Assembly (NCBI GenBank): GCA_017893485.1 | Contig: CM030359.1 | Span: forward strand, 29,330,430-29,394,429 | Direction: 5' to 3' | DNA length: 64,000 nt | Source: Hemerocallis citrina | Lineage: Eukaryota; Streptophyta; Magnoliopsida; Asparagales; Asphodelaceae | Program-made: the position numbers and the translations under genes | Notes under the pieces: generated by a model | The model's input: the letters and a program-made list of their open reading frames with translations, nothing else | The model's database searches: none | Told to the model about the DNA's origin: nothing | Part shown: positions 11,310 to 21,925 of the stretch, piece after piece | How positions within the stretch are numbered: the stretch's first letter is position 1 | Layout of the letters: the number at the start of each line of letters is the position of its first letter

Positions 11310-13543
11310 TGGGGGACTGTGTCAGCGGTGATCGTTGGTGTAGGTGTGGGGCCAGCTACATTCTCGGGGATGTCTGTCGACCTAGTGCTATTTCTTAGGG
11401 CGTTCTCATAGCTAGTCTTAACCCTTTCAGTTTCCCAATTCCTAATTTTATTAAGTAGTAAAGCATTACGCTCTGTGTCACACACCTCTAACCCACATAT
11501 TTTAGCAAGGAGAAACACATCAGAGTCGAACATGAAATTTAATATAGTTGCTAAATAACTGCTCCTACCTTCGTTGTCGAATTTTGCAGCTTTGGCTGCC
11601 GCCGCTACTTCGAGATAATCATCCAGGGACTCCACATGAGCCCTCTTGGGCAATCGCTGCACTCTGAACCCAACCATCCTGCGTGATGATCCAGAGCTAT
11701 CTGCAAGTGCTGATTCTGGAAGAGTGGACAGAACCATCTCTGGCGACATCTGTGTGTTAGCGATGAACTTGAGATCCTCTAAGTCCTCATCTGTGAATAC
11801 AAATTCTTTGTCAAGATTTAGATGCTCTTCCAGGTCCACATCGCTATCTGTTTGCTGAGCTTCCCGTTGTAGTTGAGGCTCTCTTGTTGCAGACTCCTCA
11901 TTGAGCCCGCAGACTGGCGACTCAATAGTAATAGCGGTGCTTTCCATTGCGGTCCCCTCAATGGGCCCGTTCCCTGTCTGAGAAATTGTCTGATTGTCTG
12001 ACACTAGAGAATTACACGTTTCAGAGGCAGTAGAGTGCATTTTGGACCCCTCTTTGGGCCCATAAATGCTTATAAAAGGAGCACATTCCACCACATTCTC
12101 AGTAGGCCCATTAGAAGGCGAAGCTAAAATAGTGTCGCGGTCCACTCTACCGCTGGCCTCGATAATAGCGCTAGCAGCTTGTTCAAAGTGGGCGGTGAGT
12201 TTACCCCCACTGCCAGCTGGCTTCAACGGATTGGTGGGTTTTTCGGCTGTGTCAGAGGGCGTTAAGACCAAGGGGTGCTTCGTTAAAAACGAAGCACTGG
12301 TGATTCCTTTTTCCTTCGCTACCAAGGCAGAAGGCGCTTCAAAGCTGCCTTCTTTCCCACATTTGCCTATCTCATTCGATCCAAAACCCCTGTCTTCTTT
12401 CCCAAAATTTCCTATCTCAAAAAGCCTCTCTTTGTTACCCACTCCCTCAGCGCCAAACTCGTACTCCTTTGGGTTCTTTTTGCTGAGGTTGCGCAGATCG
12501 TCACTCTTCTCTTTCCCCAGAGTGGTCTCTGACTCCTGTCGCGCTTGCTTCAAAGGAGCTTCTTTTTCCTTTTCTGATGCAAACCAATGCTTTGTGACCC
12601 ACTCTCTGGTCGAAAGTGTTCCTTCGCCTGTTACCTTCCCCAGACTGGTGGTCTCTTCCACCAACCCCTGTCGCGGAGCCTGCATGTTGTTGCAGACTGG
12701 AGTTTTGCCCTTTTTGGGGTCTGTAAGCCCTGTCCCTCCCTTCTGTGCCACTGCGTGCCTCTCCAAAATAGTAGTTTCGAGCAGGTCCACCGTTCGATCC
12801 ACTGAGTTGAAGGTTCTAGAAGACTTTTGACTATTGGGTCTGACAGAGCGATACCTGCCTCGATCTTCTTTGTATGGAGGGTCTTGTTTTGGCCGTGGCT
12901 CCTCTGCCGGTGCATCTCGGTGCTGCTCTAGCCCCATAGCCGCCTTGATAATCTCCCGGTGAGCCCTCTCTACTTCGTGGGAACTATCTATTGTAAGGCA
13001 CTTTGTTGGTGAGAGCACTTGCTTGTAGGATCTGCTATCTCTGAGGGAAGTTGTACGCTTAGGGGAGGTGATAGTCTCCTGTTCCATTTGTGCTTCTTCT
13101 CTCTTGTCTAGCACGAATTTGACAAGATATGATTCATCGATAGAATACACCTTAGCAAATCTCGGCATCAAGGAAATATCAGTGCTTCTGACTAGTACCC
13201 TTGTCGAGACTATCTCTGATCGGCGTACTGTCTTCTCATCTATCTCTTCCACAGTCCCGAAATCTGCTACTATCTCTTGGAGAGCCTCCCTCTTCCAAAA
13301 GTGTAAGGGGATGTTATGAATCCAAATCCTGTACTTTTCACCCTGTGGGAGCTCCGCTCTGAAAGTCGGCATCCAAGCGCAGAACTCAATTTGGAAATGG
13401 CCAAAGTCGACAATCCCCAAGCTTACAACCTCTGCGACCTTATCCGGCGATGGGAAAGAGACTAGAAATTGCAAGTGGCATAGCTTCTTAGCAACCCAAT
13501 CCCTATGGGCTCTCATAGGCCACTTGTCAGTGAGTGCTTGCAT
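11306..13543 (-). CDS. LINE-2 ORF1 nucleic-acid-binding protein (long open frame)
   Basis: The frame is open for 745 codons. The first 170 residues resemble the DUF4283/RRM-like domain of plant LINE ORF1 proteins (FLVSFPSPDKV, then FRAELPQGEKYRIWIHNIP). The rest is a long, low-conservation, charged region with no domain I recognise, ending in a conserved-looking C-terminus (GFRVQRLPKRAHVESLDDYL). Coding probably began further upstream, since zinc knuckles lie at 13698-13950 in a shifted frame. ORF1 proteins coat LINE RNA. This is one of the longest undamaged frames in the window, in contrast to the broken ORF2. Confidence 0.75.
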   Translation of the reverse strand: MQALTDKWPMRAHRDWVAKKLCHLQFLVSFPSPDKVAEVVSLGIVDFGHFQIEFCAWMPTFRAELPQGEKYRIWIHNIPLHFWKREALQEIVADFGTVEEIDEKTVRRSEIVSTRVLVRSTDISLMPRFAKVYSIDESYLVKFVLDKREEAQMEQETITSPKRTTSLRDSRSYKQVLSPTKCLTIDSSHEVERAHREIIKAAMGLEQHRDAPAEEPRPKQDPPYKEDRGRYRSVRPNSQKSSRTFNSVDRTVDLLETTILERHAVAQKGGTGLTDPKKGKTPVCNNMQAPRQGLVEETTSLGKVTGEGTLSTREWVTKHWFASEKEKEAPLKQARQESETTLGKEKSDDLRNLSKKNPKEYEFGAEGVGNKERLFEIGNFGKEDRGFGSNEIGKCGKEGSFEAPSALVAKEKGITSASFLTKHPLVLTPSDTAEKPTNPLKPAGSGGKLTAHFEQAASAIIEASGRVDRDTILASPSNGPTENVVECAPFISIYGPKEGSKMHSTASETCNSLVSDNQTISQTGNGPIEGTAMESTAITIESPVCGLNEESATREPQLQREAQQTDSDVDLEEHLNLDKEFVFTDEDLEDLKFIANTQMSPEMVLSTLPESALADSSGSSRRMVGFRVQRLPKRAHVESLDDYLEVAAAAKAAKFDNEGRSSYLATILNFMFDSDVFLLAKICGLEVCDTERNALLLNKIRNWETERVKTSYENALRNSTRSTDIPENVAGPTPTPTITADTVPQ

Positions 13544-13697
13544 GAGATGTGCCTCCGAAGGCCTTCCAGCCCTGACTTTGGCAATGGCGCACCATTGCCG
13601 CAGCCATCGTTCTTCGTTTTTGATAGTCTCAAGGCTTTTAGCCAGTCAGATGACCGTGGGATTATCGGGGGACCTTCCCCTGCTCACTGGACGCTCT

Positions 13698-13950
13698 TCA
13701 TCGCTTTGAGTTTCTACCACATTGGTGGCATACATAAGAGAGATGCCCCCACTTCATGCATTTGAGACACCGTACTTCTTTGGTGCACTCACTCCTATAG
13801 TGGCCTAGGTCCCCACAGTTGAAACACGGAGCTGGCTTTCTCTTGCCCTTCCTCTGCTTCTTCTTGTGGTGGAGCTGATCGGCTTGAAGGTTAGTAGAAC
13901 AGGCTCGAGTTTTGTTTTTCTTACCCCTAAACTCCAATATATCTGACTTT
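13698..13950 (-). pseudogene. LINE-2 ORF1 N-terminal zinc knuckles
   Basis: The minus strand encodes CFNCGDLGHYRSEC and then CLKCMKWGHLSYVC, two CCHC knuckles. A stop at 13698-13700 and a frameshift separate them from the long ORF1 frame below, so the original start of ORF1 was here or just upstream. Knuckles ahead of the DUF4283-like domain is an order also known from some cereal LINEs. Confidence 0.8.
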
Positions 13951-13951
13951 A

Positions 13952-14630
13952 CATTTATCCAAGAATAAAGGTGAGTATTTCTCAAGTAGAATACTCTAGA
14001 ATCATAGGCAGTCTAATATACTTAATGAATTGTATAAGACCAGACATAGCCTATGCACTGAGTAAACTAAGTAGATATACGAGTAATCCTGGAAGCAAGC
14101 ATTGGCAAGCAATTACAAGAGTACTGAAGTACTTGTGGTTTACTCATAACTATGAGCTGCACTATACGAGATATCTGAATGTACTTGAAGGATATAGTGA
14201 TGCGAATTGGATATCTAGTGATAATTCAAAATCCACTAGTGGCTATGTGTTTACACTAGGTGGTACAGCAGTTTCTTGAAAATCTTAATTGAAACAAACA
14301 GTGATCGCTAAATCCACGATGGAATCTGAATTTATCGTACTGGACAAATGTGGGGAAGAGGTTGAATGGTTACGCTACTTCCTTGAGGATATTTCAAGGT
14401 GGACAGAGCCTGTGCCTCCAATCTGTATACATTCAGATAGTCAATCTGTAATTTGTAGAGCACAGAGCAATATGTAAAATGGTAAATCTAGACATATTCG
14501 TCGAAGACATAATACCATTAGACAACTACTCTCTACTGAGGTTATCTCTGTGGACTATGTAAAGTCAAAGGATAACATTGCAGATCCGCTAACCAAAGGG
14601 TTAAACCCGAGAGTTAGTTGATAAATCATC
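13952..14630 (+). pseudogene. Copia-1 RNase H remnant (continuation after LINE-2)
   Basis: The copia frame resumes with HLSKNKG and then [36 protein letters not shown] and [19 protein letters not shown], typical of the RT-RNase H connection and RNase H. Later blocks are KSTMESEFIVLDKCGEEVEW and DSQSVICRAQ. Stops at 14277-14279 and 14475-14477, plus others, break it. The end (VDYVKSKDNIADPLTKGL) is the standard C-terminus of copia polyproteins. Confidence 0.88.
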
Positions 14631-15258
14631 GAGGGGAATGAGACTAAAGCCCATGAAAGAATAAGTCGATACGATGGATACCCATCCTAGTTGACTAGAG
14701 ATCCCAAGATCTAGGTTCAAAGGGACAACTAAATTGTAAAGACCATGTTAGATCACTGTGGAGATTTCCCCATGTCCATTCCTATGATGAAACAGTGATA
14801 CCCGTAAGGCTAGAGGCTAAGCTAGGCTTTTAATGATTCTTATGCGTCGAAAATCCAAGCAGAGTAATGCAGGCCACTCTTAACGAAGTAATCACCTATG
14901 TGAGAGGGAAGAAGAACCGCTTCTAAGGGAATAATGTAGGGTAATATTCATGTTAAACTATTAGAGAACTAGACGTATGTTCATGGCCAAAACGAACATA
15001 ACAGTGAGAAATGAAATGCGTTAGGAATATTCCTGTGTGAGATATGTCATCTTTTACACAAATGATAGAACAGTTCAAGGACATTGCGTCTGTTGTTTAG
15101 TTAGTAAAGTAAACATATTTTCATAAGGGAAGGTTCGAATGTAACACCTACCTATCCTATGCATGTCTCGACCGCCGATTCTATCACCAAGTCAGTCGTG
15201 TCGGTCAGTCGTGTCAGTCAGTCGTGTCTGTGGTCGTCAATTTCATTCATGTGGAGAA
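14631..15258 (+). other. Copia-1 3' internal non-coding region and polypurine tract
   Basis: It contains the ACTAAAGCCCATGAAAG and GATCCCAAGATCTAGGTTC blocks also found in Copia-B at 27370-27445. The short purine tract GTGGAGAA ends at 15258 just before the 3' LTR. No coding sequence is seen. Confidence 0.75.
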
Positions 15259-16300
15259 TGTTAGAAAATTAGTATTTTATACACCATTTACGATCCAGTT
15301 TTGAGCAATTTTTGAGTAAGATCCTCTATGAATTAGTGAGAGATCTTGATGGATTTGTGTTCTCCTTCGTGAGTATATCAAAATCATATATTTATTTGCT
15401 CAAAACGATTATCGGGTGAATGGAAAATATTCTCCCAAAGTAAGGCATTTTCATCTTTGGAAAAAAGTTGAGGGATGTTCGTTTCGCATCGGAAGAAACA
15501 AAGGAAATAGAAGAGGATATATAATAACCTCTTTCTTGGCATTGTAAGATAACAAGCCAAGAGGCTCTCTCTCGTGGGCGCAGGGGGGTGCAAATCTCGG
15601 ACTGGATTACATGTGACTTGTGTGCGCCCCTACGTCCTGTGGACACGAATGTCAGACCGACGTGAGCCTACCCCGTGCAGAGTCACTTTTTGCTATAGTT
15701 TTTTTCCAGATCTGTTACGGCTGAAATAAACACATAAAAGGTTTTGTCTGCCATTTATTCACGTAACAGTTTTGTCCGCCGTTACAGTAGTGCATTCAAC
15801 ATTCTGTCTGTTGTTACAGCCGGTGCATTGAAGGAGTTATCTGCCGTTACAGTAGATGCAGACAATGCATTGTCTGTTGTTACAAATCTCACATGGGCCT
15901 ATAAATAGAGGTCCCTCTATCCTCAATAAAAATACACCAGAAACTCTTCTCTTCCCACACCGTTCTGTGCTACAAAGTCTTAGTCGTTCGGTGATAGAAT
16001 TCGAGCGCTGTCCAGTTCGTGAACTAGAGTGGTGCCTACGTCGAGCTCTTCTGTCATTGCATCCTGGAAGACAGACACCTCAGCATGCTCCAACACCCGG
16101 ACGAGGCGAATTTGTTTTAAGGAGATTGTATGATACACAAGTCTCGACACCAATCGGTTTGGTTTGGTTTTGTTATTTTACTTTTCTTTTTTAAATTTTA
16201 TTGGTTTTCTTCTTCTTCTCCTTTCTCTGTTTTGTGCCTCGAAAATCAAACTTTTTTTTTTTGTAATTAAATTTTGTAAACAGAAATCTCATCCTCAGTT
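15259..16300 (+). repeat. 3' LTR of Copia-1
   Basis: It opens TGTTAGAAAATTAGTA and matches the 5' LTR at 4019. It is longer, keeping a probable transcription start region near 15897-15940 (TATAAATAGAGG, a good TATA box) and a downstream leader-like stretch. The right boundary is estimated, because the 5' LTR lacks that end. Confidence 0.75.
15900..15908 (+). promoter_or_regulatory. TATA box in the Copia-1 3' LTR
   Basis: TATAAATAG stands in CCTATAAATAGAGGTCC, a classic plant TATA context, about 40 bp ahead of a GC-richer leader. A retroelement promoter is expected here. Activity cannot be judged. Confidence 0.6.
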
Positions 16301-16486
16301 AAATTTGTGGACACCCTCCTCCAGCTGGAAGGAAGCAGACAACTTGTGCTAGCTACTTCAAGATTCCCTTCAACATGGCTATAGGTCGTCTGTCGGGCAT
16401 GACCACCCTGGCCCCGCCCAGTAGGGACTGCAGTTGGCATTGAACGTCGATCGTGATTCTTATTGGTGGTATATATGAGTAGTAAT
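16301..16486 (-). other. Possible host sequence between Copia-1 and Copia-A
   Basis: On the minus strand a short frame ending at 16353-16355 reads ITIDVQCQLQSLLGGAR and VVMPDRRPIAMLKGILK, which looks protein-like. It would be contiguous with 22756-23060 if Copia-A is removed. I do not recognise it, and the frame across the junction is not convincing. Confidence 0.25.
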
Positions 16487-17153
16487 TGTTGGGTTTATGT
16501 CTTGCATACGATGTTGGATAAGAAGACGATAAGATGATGGAGGGATCGAGACGATTGGAAATAGAGTGGAGGCGAGAAGAAATAGCCGGCAGCAACAGTG
16601 GGAGTTGCGGTCGATCGCAACCTATGTGCGGTCGACCGACCCTTGCACGCAGTCTTTCCAAGAGGGGGACAGTTGACCGTCTTGTTGGTGCGGTCGACCT
16701 TTCGCGGCACTGATGAGTTTCGGGCTTGAGTCTGGCTGATTCGTGAAAAGCCCAACTTGCTCTTCAAGTTAGATCACATGACTCATAATAAGATATCAAC
16801 TTAAGGTTTGTCTCTAGATCCATATAAACAATTGTAATGACTCATAGATCCAGATAATTCTATTGAGTACCGAATAGAAGAAGAGAGTACTTCATCTGAG
16901 AGGGTGAGAAAGTTTCTCCATTGCAAGTAGCATCAAGTTCCATTAGGCTTGAGAGAGGGTGGTGGTGAGAATTGTAATATTCTTGTATCTTCTCTAGTTG
17001 AAATAATATCTCGATTCTTCCTCTCCCGGATTAAGGCAAAAGCCCCAACCGGAACAATTCTTGTGTGCTTTGTGTGATTGGTGCAATCTAGTTTTGCTTA
17101 GTTGTTTGTGTTGATTGTGTCGAAAACTCAACAAGATCCTCAAATTCCTAACA
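16487..17153 (+). repeat. 5' LTR of Copia-A
   Basis: It begins TGTTGGGTTTATG and ends CAAATTCCTAACA, next to the primer binding site. It has GTCGAC-centred palindromes, including TTGCGGTCGATCGCAA at about 16604-16619. A stretch present in the 3' LTR at 22339-22386 is missing here. Related LTRs lie at 22071, 30311 and 36266, and a diverged one at 54029. Confidence 0.9.
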
Positions 17154-17155
17154 AT

Positions 17156-17167
17156 TGGTATCAGAGC
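17156..17167 (+). other. Primer binding site of Copia-A
   Basis: TGGTATCAGAGC, two bases after the LTR, is complementary to the 3' end of plant initiator tRNA-Met, the usual primer for copia reverse transcription. Confidence 0.95.
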
Positions 17168-17202
17168 AATCAAGTTCGTGTGTTTGTTCGAGTTCCTTGG
17201 AG

Positions 17203-18576
17203 ATGGCAGATCAAAAGACGAAGATTAAGCAGTTTGACGGTAAGATCAACTTCAATCTATGGAATGTGGTGTATGATATTTTGGTTCAGAAGGACTTGCA
17301 CCTTGCCCTAAAGGAGAAGAAGCCAACTGACGTGAAGCAGGAGAAGTGAGATGAGATTTGTTTGAAGGCCTTGAGTTTAATTTGGTTACAATTGGCAGAC
17401 GAAGTCAAGTGTAATATCCTTGAGGAGAAAAGTACGGCGAGTCTATGGGCAAGAATCAAATCTGATTACTCGGGGTCGTCGTTGCTAGATCGGATGTATT
17501 GGAAGATGAAGTTGTTTAGGTTCTCAATGAAGAAAGGTACCCATCTTCAAGATCATATTGTGGAGTTCAATAAGGTAATATATGAACTGAAGGCGATTAA
17601 CGCTGATGATCTTAACGAAGAGGATAAAGCTTTCAACTTGATATATTCACTACCAACTTCTTATGATCACTTGATAAGTATCATGCTACATGGGAAATCA
17701 GCCAAGGAGACACTTACTGTAGTCGGGGTGATGAAGGGCCTGAAGGAAGATGAACTAAGAAAGAAGACTCATAAAAGAGGGTCTATTTCTTTAGGGTGTT
17801 TTGCTGTAGATGGTGATACTTCAATTGGAAGGGATGCAACACACAAGGATAAGATTCATTGCCATTACTGTAGAGGAATTGGGCATTACAAGAAAGACAA
17901 TCGCAAGTGGTTGAGTCAGAAGAGTGCTACTAAAGAAGAGGAACAAGACCATATAGTCAGCGCAACCGAATCATGTAATAATGATGATTATTGTCTTCTT
18001 GTTTTAAGTTCTTCAGATGTGGATTCAAGTTGGTATCTTGATTCGGAAAGTTCTTCTCATATTTGCTCCGAGAGGGAGATGTTTTCTACTGATAAGTCAT
18101 CAACAGGACGTAGTGTGAGAATGGGGAGTGGTGAGATTTATGAAGTGGTGGGTGAGTGAACAGTTGAATTGGAGATGTCAGATGGTAAAGGGTTCACACT
18201 AGAGGAGATCATGCATATTCCTTCGATATAGAAGAATCTTATAACCTTGGGTACTCTTATTGCTCGTGGCTGCAGGTACATAGCTCGAGGTGGAGTTTTG
18301 ACAGTATGGAATATCCGTCGTAAGGTAATGAAGGGTAAGAGGGGAATTAGGCAGGGTTGGCATAACCTCTATCAGCTTTGTTGGAGCAGGAAAACTCGGC
18401 CAGGTGTATGGAAGCCCATTGTTCCTAAAGCATCATCTAGTAAGCCGTCACTAGAATTACTGACACGAGACTGCAACGTTCGAATACCGTTGGAAGGTGG
18501 AGAGAGCCTTGGTGTAGGTGGAGTTCGTGTGGAGGGTAGCACCTCCATGATTACATCTACAAGGGTGTGCCTTTGA
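17203..18576 (+). pseudogene. Copia-A gag and protease-like segment
   Basis: The start at 17203 (MADQKTKIKQFDGK) follows the leader. A TGA at 17347-17349 interrupts, and the same frame continues to 18159 with SDYSGSSLLDRMYW, the copia gag core. The zinc knuckle CHYCRGIGHYKKDNRKW lacks its last cysteine, and the protease core reads WYLDSESSSH instead of D-S-G. Copia-C has the same protease change and the same missing cysteine, so these belong to the family. A TGA after EVVGE and a TAG in PSI-stop-KNL follow (Copia-C has PSIQQNL there). The tail (LLTRDCNVRIPLEGGESLG) replaces integrase and pol. Confidence 0.85.
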
Positions 18577-18698
18577 GGGGGGCATATTGTAATACCCCGA
18601 TTTTCATTTATAAAAATTATTTATTTATTTTGCACGTAGTGTGCACGTGCAATTTTCGTAGTATGAAATCTTATAATTATTTTCATTATGGATGATGA

Positions 18699-18700
<2 letters not shown>

Positions 18701-18766
<66 letters not shown>
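18701..18766. repeat. (AT)n microsatellite
   Basis: Thirty-three AT units in LTR-1. Confidence 0.95.
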
Positions 18767-18768
<2 letters not shown>

Positions 18769-20110
18769 TTTAATTATTTTTATAAAGGCCCATTTTCTTC
18801 AAATAAATATAAGCCTTTCTTTCTAGCCTAAATCTATTTTTTTATTTATAAGACTATTATTTTGGCCCATTAATTAAAGCCCATGAGTTATTTCTATTTT
18901 AATTTCAATTTGTAATGTAGAACATCTTTTAAAGATTATTTTTATAGAAAATATAATGTACAACTTTTTTTAAATGGAAGACTAATGCATGCACGTGCAT
19001 TGCACGTACACGTGCAAAAGCACCATTGTAGGACGGTTTTGACATGGAGGGAAATGAAAAAAAATAATGGAGTCATGGGTGGTGGTTGCTTGATCATGGT
19101 TGGTTACTACAACTCCCCCTTGAATCCTAGCCTTTTATGTCTAACTCCTAGTTTGATCCTAGCCTTCCATTCACTCAAAATTTTAGTATAAATACCCCCC
19201 CCCCCCCTAGCCTAGTTATTTTGTACTCTTTATTTCTCCAAAACCTATATACATTTGTTAGTAGTGATTTATTAGTAGTAAGTGAGATAAAAGATTGAGA
19301 GTTGTGTGTGAGGGAGTTGTGCTTGCACCAAGAGGAGGCTGACATCACTAGGGAGGCTCGGGTTGGCATCTTTGAAGGCTTGGGTGCACATCGAGGAGGA
19401 GGAGGAACGCTCTTTTGGCAAGGACTCTTGTTTAGGAGGTGTTGCAATTGTATTTCTCTCCAATTAAGGTGGGTTATTTTCCATGTTTCTAATTAGAAAG
19501 CATGCTATGATTGAATTGAAATATTAATGCATGAAAAAGATTAATAAGAGTACATTTTAATTGGAAAAATGGCTTATTAGTTGATTGGAATGCTGATAAA
19601 TAGCTTGTATGTGGTTCCATCATCAAACTTAAGTTGTGTGTAAAATAATTATAGCTATGGATTGCTTGAAGAAAAATTCATTGTTAGCATCAAAAACTAT
19701 ATGCAAATGTTAGTAGATGAAAATGTTGTTTTATGTGCTTGAATGAACCTTTTGTGATAGTGTTGTGATGAATGACTTAAAATATATTTTGTGGGTTTGT
19801 GGAATGAATATAAACAGGGAATTGATATAGAGAATATTGATGTTACAATTGGATAAGAAATGTCGAAAAAGAAATGTGGTAGTAGTAGCATACAATTTAA
19901 ACTAAATGTATGAAAAAAATATGTGTTTAATTATTGGAAAAATTATTTTTAAATTACTGTAGTATAAACTATTATGGGAATAATTAATCTGGAAATTTAG
20001 AGTAAGTTTAGTAAAAGTAAAACTCAAATGAGAGCTTTTGAAACATCGAAATGTGCTATTAGACAGAAAGTTGATTTAATTAGAGTGCAAGTTGTATTGA
20101 GACAACTTGA

Positions 20111-20200
20111 GCCTATAGCTCAAGTGGTCGGGAGGCTTCTAATCGCTACAGTGTGCGGTTGGGTTCTCATAGGTCGATGGTTCGATTCTTGTTAGCACCA
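20111..20200 (+). other. tRNA-like module 1 in LTR-1
   Basis: An A-box-like TAGCTCAAGTGG (20116-20127) and a B-box-like GGTTCGATTCT (20179-20189) are spaced as in tRNA-derived Pol III promoters, and the module ends in GCACCA. The acceptor stem does not pair, so I do not call a functional tRNA. A matching module occurs at the same relative position in LTR-2. Confidence 0.5.
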
Positions 20201-20286
20201 TATATTTTGTTGCGCATTTAAAAAATTAATTAAGCTTTAGCCGAGAGCATTTAAAGCTCTTAACCCCCTTTATGTCGATCGGTACG

Positions 20287-20357
20287 ATTGGCCTAGTGGT
20301 CAGAGCGTGCGGCTTGTTTCCCTGTGGTTGTTGGTTCGAATCCTGGTCTCGCCCAGT
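20287..20357 (+). other. tRNA-like module 2 in LTR-1
   Basis: TGGCCTAGTGGTCAGAGC (20289-20306) resembles a tRNA D-arm/A box, and GGTTCGAATCC (20333-20343) matches the B-box consensus exactly. The stems are not tRNA-like overall. The two B boxes of LTR-1 lie 154 bp apart. Confidence 0.5.
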
Positions 20358-21123
20358 ATTAAACTTTGTGGAAAAAAATATTTTTTGAGTGGATTTTTGA
20401 TATTTAAAAATTATGAAAAAAATATTATTATTATTCTAAAATTATGTGGGACTTATGAAAAATAAATTAGGAGTTATTAAAATGAAATAGAGTATATTTT
20501 TGAGAACAAAAGTGTAATTGGAACTATGGTTCTACACTTATATTTTTGTGGAAGTTGTACTTTGCAAAAGAACTTGAAATAAAGTGCTAGAAAGGAAATA
20601 TAAATAAGAAAGAAAATATATGAAGTGAAGTGGTATGAATTATTCTTATTGAAGAATAGTGTGACAATTATGAGTTGTGAATATTCATTTTGATCATATA
20701 ATCGATGATGCAATTTTAATGGGAAATAAATATTTCATGAAATGCATGCATGATAATTGAATTCCATGTATGGTTATGGACTCATGAATAATTAAGAAAT
20801 CATGTGATTGGAAAAGAGAATGTTATTGAGTATGAAAACTCAAACATATGAATTGTGAATTGAAATTGAAAATTAGGGTGTAGCCAAAACTCACACCGGC
20901 AAGTGAAAGTGATGAATAATTTGATTATTGCAATTGAAAAGACCAGTTTGGGTCATTATGAAATGAAAGAAATAAGACCGGTAGTAGTGAGAGGGCTAAT
21001 TCTAAGAGATTGATTTTGTTCATGATTTCATTAAATTAAGAATTAGTACATAGTGAAGAGGTGATGAAAGTGAGAGAAAAACACAAGTATGAGGGCCTCG
21101 AGTCTACGATGTGAGAGTGATTC

Positions 21124-21291
21124 ACAGAATGCATGCTTGATGCGTCAGGACATGGCGTGGGCACTACTCCAGAATTATCGGGATCTTGGCGACGCTTGTG
21201 GGATGTTTGGTGACTGCAAGAGGATCGTGTGCCATGAAGGAGACTGAATTGCCACAGAATGCATGCTTGATGCGTCAAGACATGGCGTGGG
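21124..21291. repeat. Direct repeat of a 39-bp unit in LTR-1
   Basis: A unit opening CACAGAATGCATGCTTGATG and ending CATGGCGTGGG occurs at 21124-21162 and 21253-21291 with about one mismatch. A similar pair of degenerate copies is present in LTR-2 near 32400-32570. Confidence 0.85.
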
Positions 21292-21925
21292 ATTCCCCTC
21301 CAGGTTTTCTGTACACGAACTTGTACTCATAGATCATCTAGGATATTTACCGTAGTTACAGTAGTAGATTAAGTCATGACGAGGAATTGAACCCTACAAG
21401 ATGAAGAACAATTAAGAGGCTTGCCCTCGGACCTATGTAGTATGGGATGCATAGAATCCGAACAAGTGTGCATTAGTGTCATGTAATATAAATAATTGCA
21501 TTAAGGACTAAGTGCACAATTCACAACACGACATCATTAGGGTATTCCCTTTAGTTTGATATGTGACAAGTTTGTGTTTATTAAATATGGAAAATCAGTT
21601 ATACTATTTCCGGCATAGAGAGGATGACCTTATATAATGTTCGTCGGTTGAATAAACTGACGTACCCACAGTTTGTATGCAGGATAAATGACATGATAAA
21701 GATTAAAGAAGCACAGATGCTTAGAGATTATTCAAATGTTGATGTACATTTATTTAAATGTTGTAAATTTGCTTCCGCTGTAAAATGTAAAGTGTAAAGT
21801 TTTCATGTAACTCTGATGTAAAATGAAAAGTTTTAAATTCCTTGTAAAATTGTACGAAAGAAGTGTAAAGATCCTGTGGAATCTCGAACTCAGTGTATTT
21901 TTGGAATTCGGGGCGTTACACATAT

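Larger units (their letters stand above)
7391..13951 (-). mobile_element. LINE-2: near full-length L1-type element inserted in Copia-1
   Basis: A T-run at 7391-7398 (the A-tail on the minus strand) marks the 3' end. Reading right to left come an ORF1 with zinc knuckles, then ORF2 with endonuclease, reverse transcriptase and zf-RVT. At about 13952 copia coding resumes (HLSKNKG, then RNase H), which bounds the 5' end. No clear target duplication is visible, and about 30 bp of copia sequence seem to be missing at the junction. Confidence 0.85.
4019..16300 (+). mobile_element. Copia-1: degenerate Ty1/copia element split by LINE-2
   Basis: A 5' LTR starts at 4019 and a related 3' LTR at 15259, both opening with TGTTAGAAAA. 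Between them lie gag, protease, integrase and reverse-transcriptase remnants in copia order (4554-7390), then LINE-2 on the other strand, then RNase H remnants (13952-14630). The copia protein order resumes across the LINE, so the LINE came second. The 5' LTR is fused to mid-gag by a deletion. The outer right boundary is uncertain because the 5' LTR lacks that end, and I could not find a convincing 5-bp duplication matching GGAAT at 4014-4018. Confidence 0.85.
18588..21920 (+). mobile_element. LTR-1: 3.3-kb solo-LTR-like element in Copia-A
   Basis: It starts TGTAATACCCCG and ends GGGGCGTTACA, with a perfect 5-bp duplication CATAT at 18583-18587 and 21921-21925. TG...CA ends and 5-bp duplications are LTR-retrotransposon features. 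There is no coding frame and no internal second LTR, so it is best read as a very long solo LTR, probably Ty3 type. It is related over its length to LTR-2 and shares shorter blocks with LTR-3 and LTR-4. It carries a TA microsatellite, two tRNA-like modules and a repeated 39-bp unit near 21124-21291. Confidence 0.85.

Noticed and set aside
12066..12830. 254-residue plus-strand protein
   Set aside because: It is a mirror frame of the LINE-2 ORF1 and has no features of its own.
20111..20357. Two functional tRNA genes
   Set aside because: The A-box and B-box motifs are good, but acceptor and anticodon stems do not pair and the same modules recur at the same place in LTR-2, so they are tRNA-like parts of the repeat.
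21124..21291. CRISPR-like repeat array
   Set aside because: Only two copies, with unequal context, in a plant LTR.
18588..21920. TIR-type DNA transposon based on TGTAAY...RTTACA ends
   Set aside because: The inverted match covers only about 11 bp, the duplications are 5 bp in all four copies, and the ends are TG...CA; an LTR explains this better.
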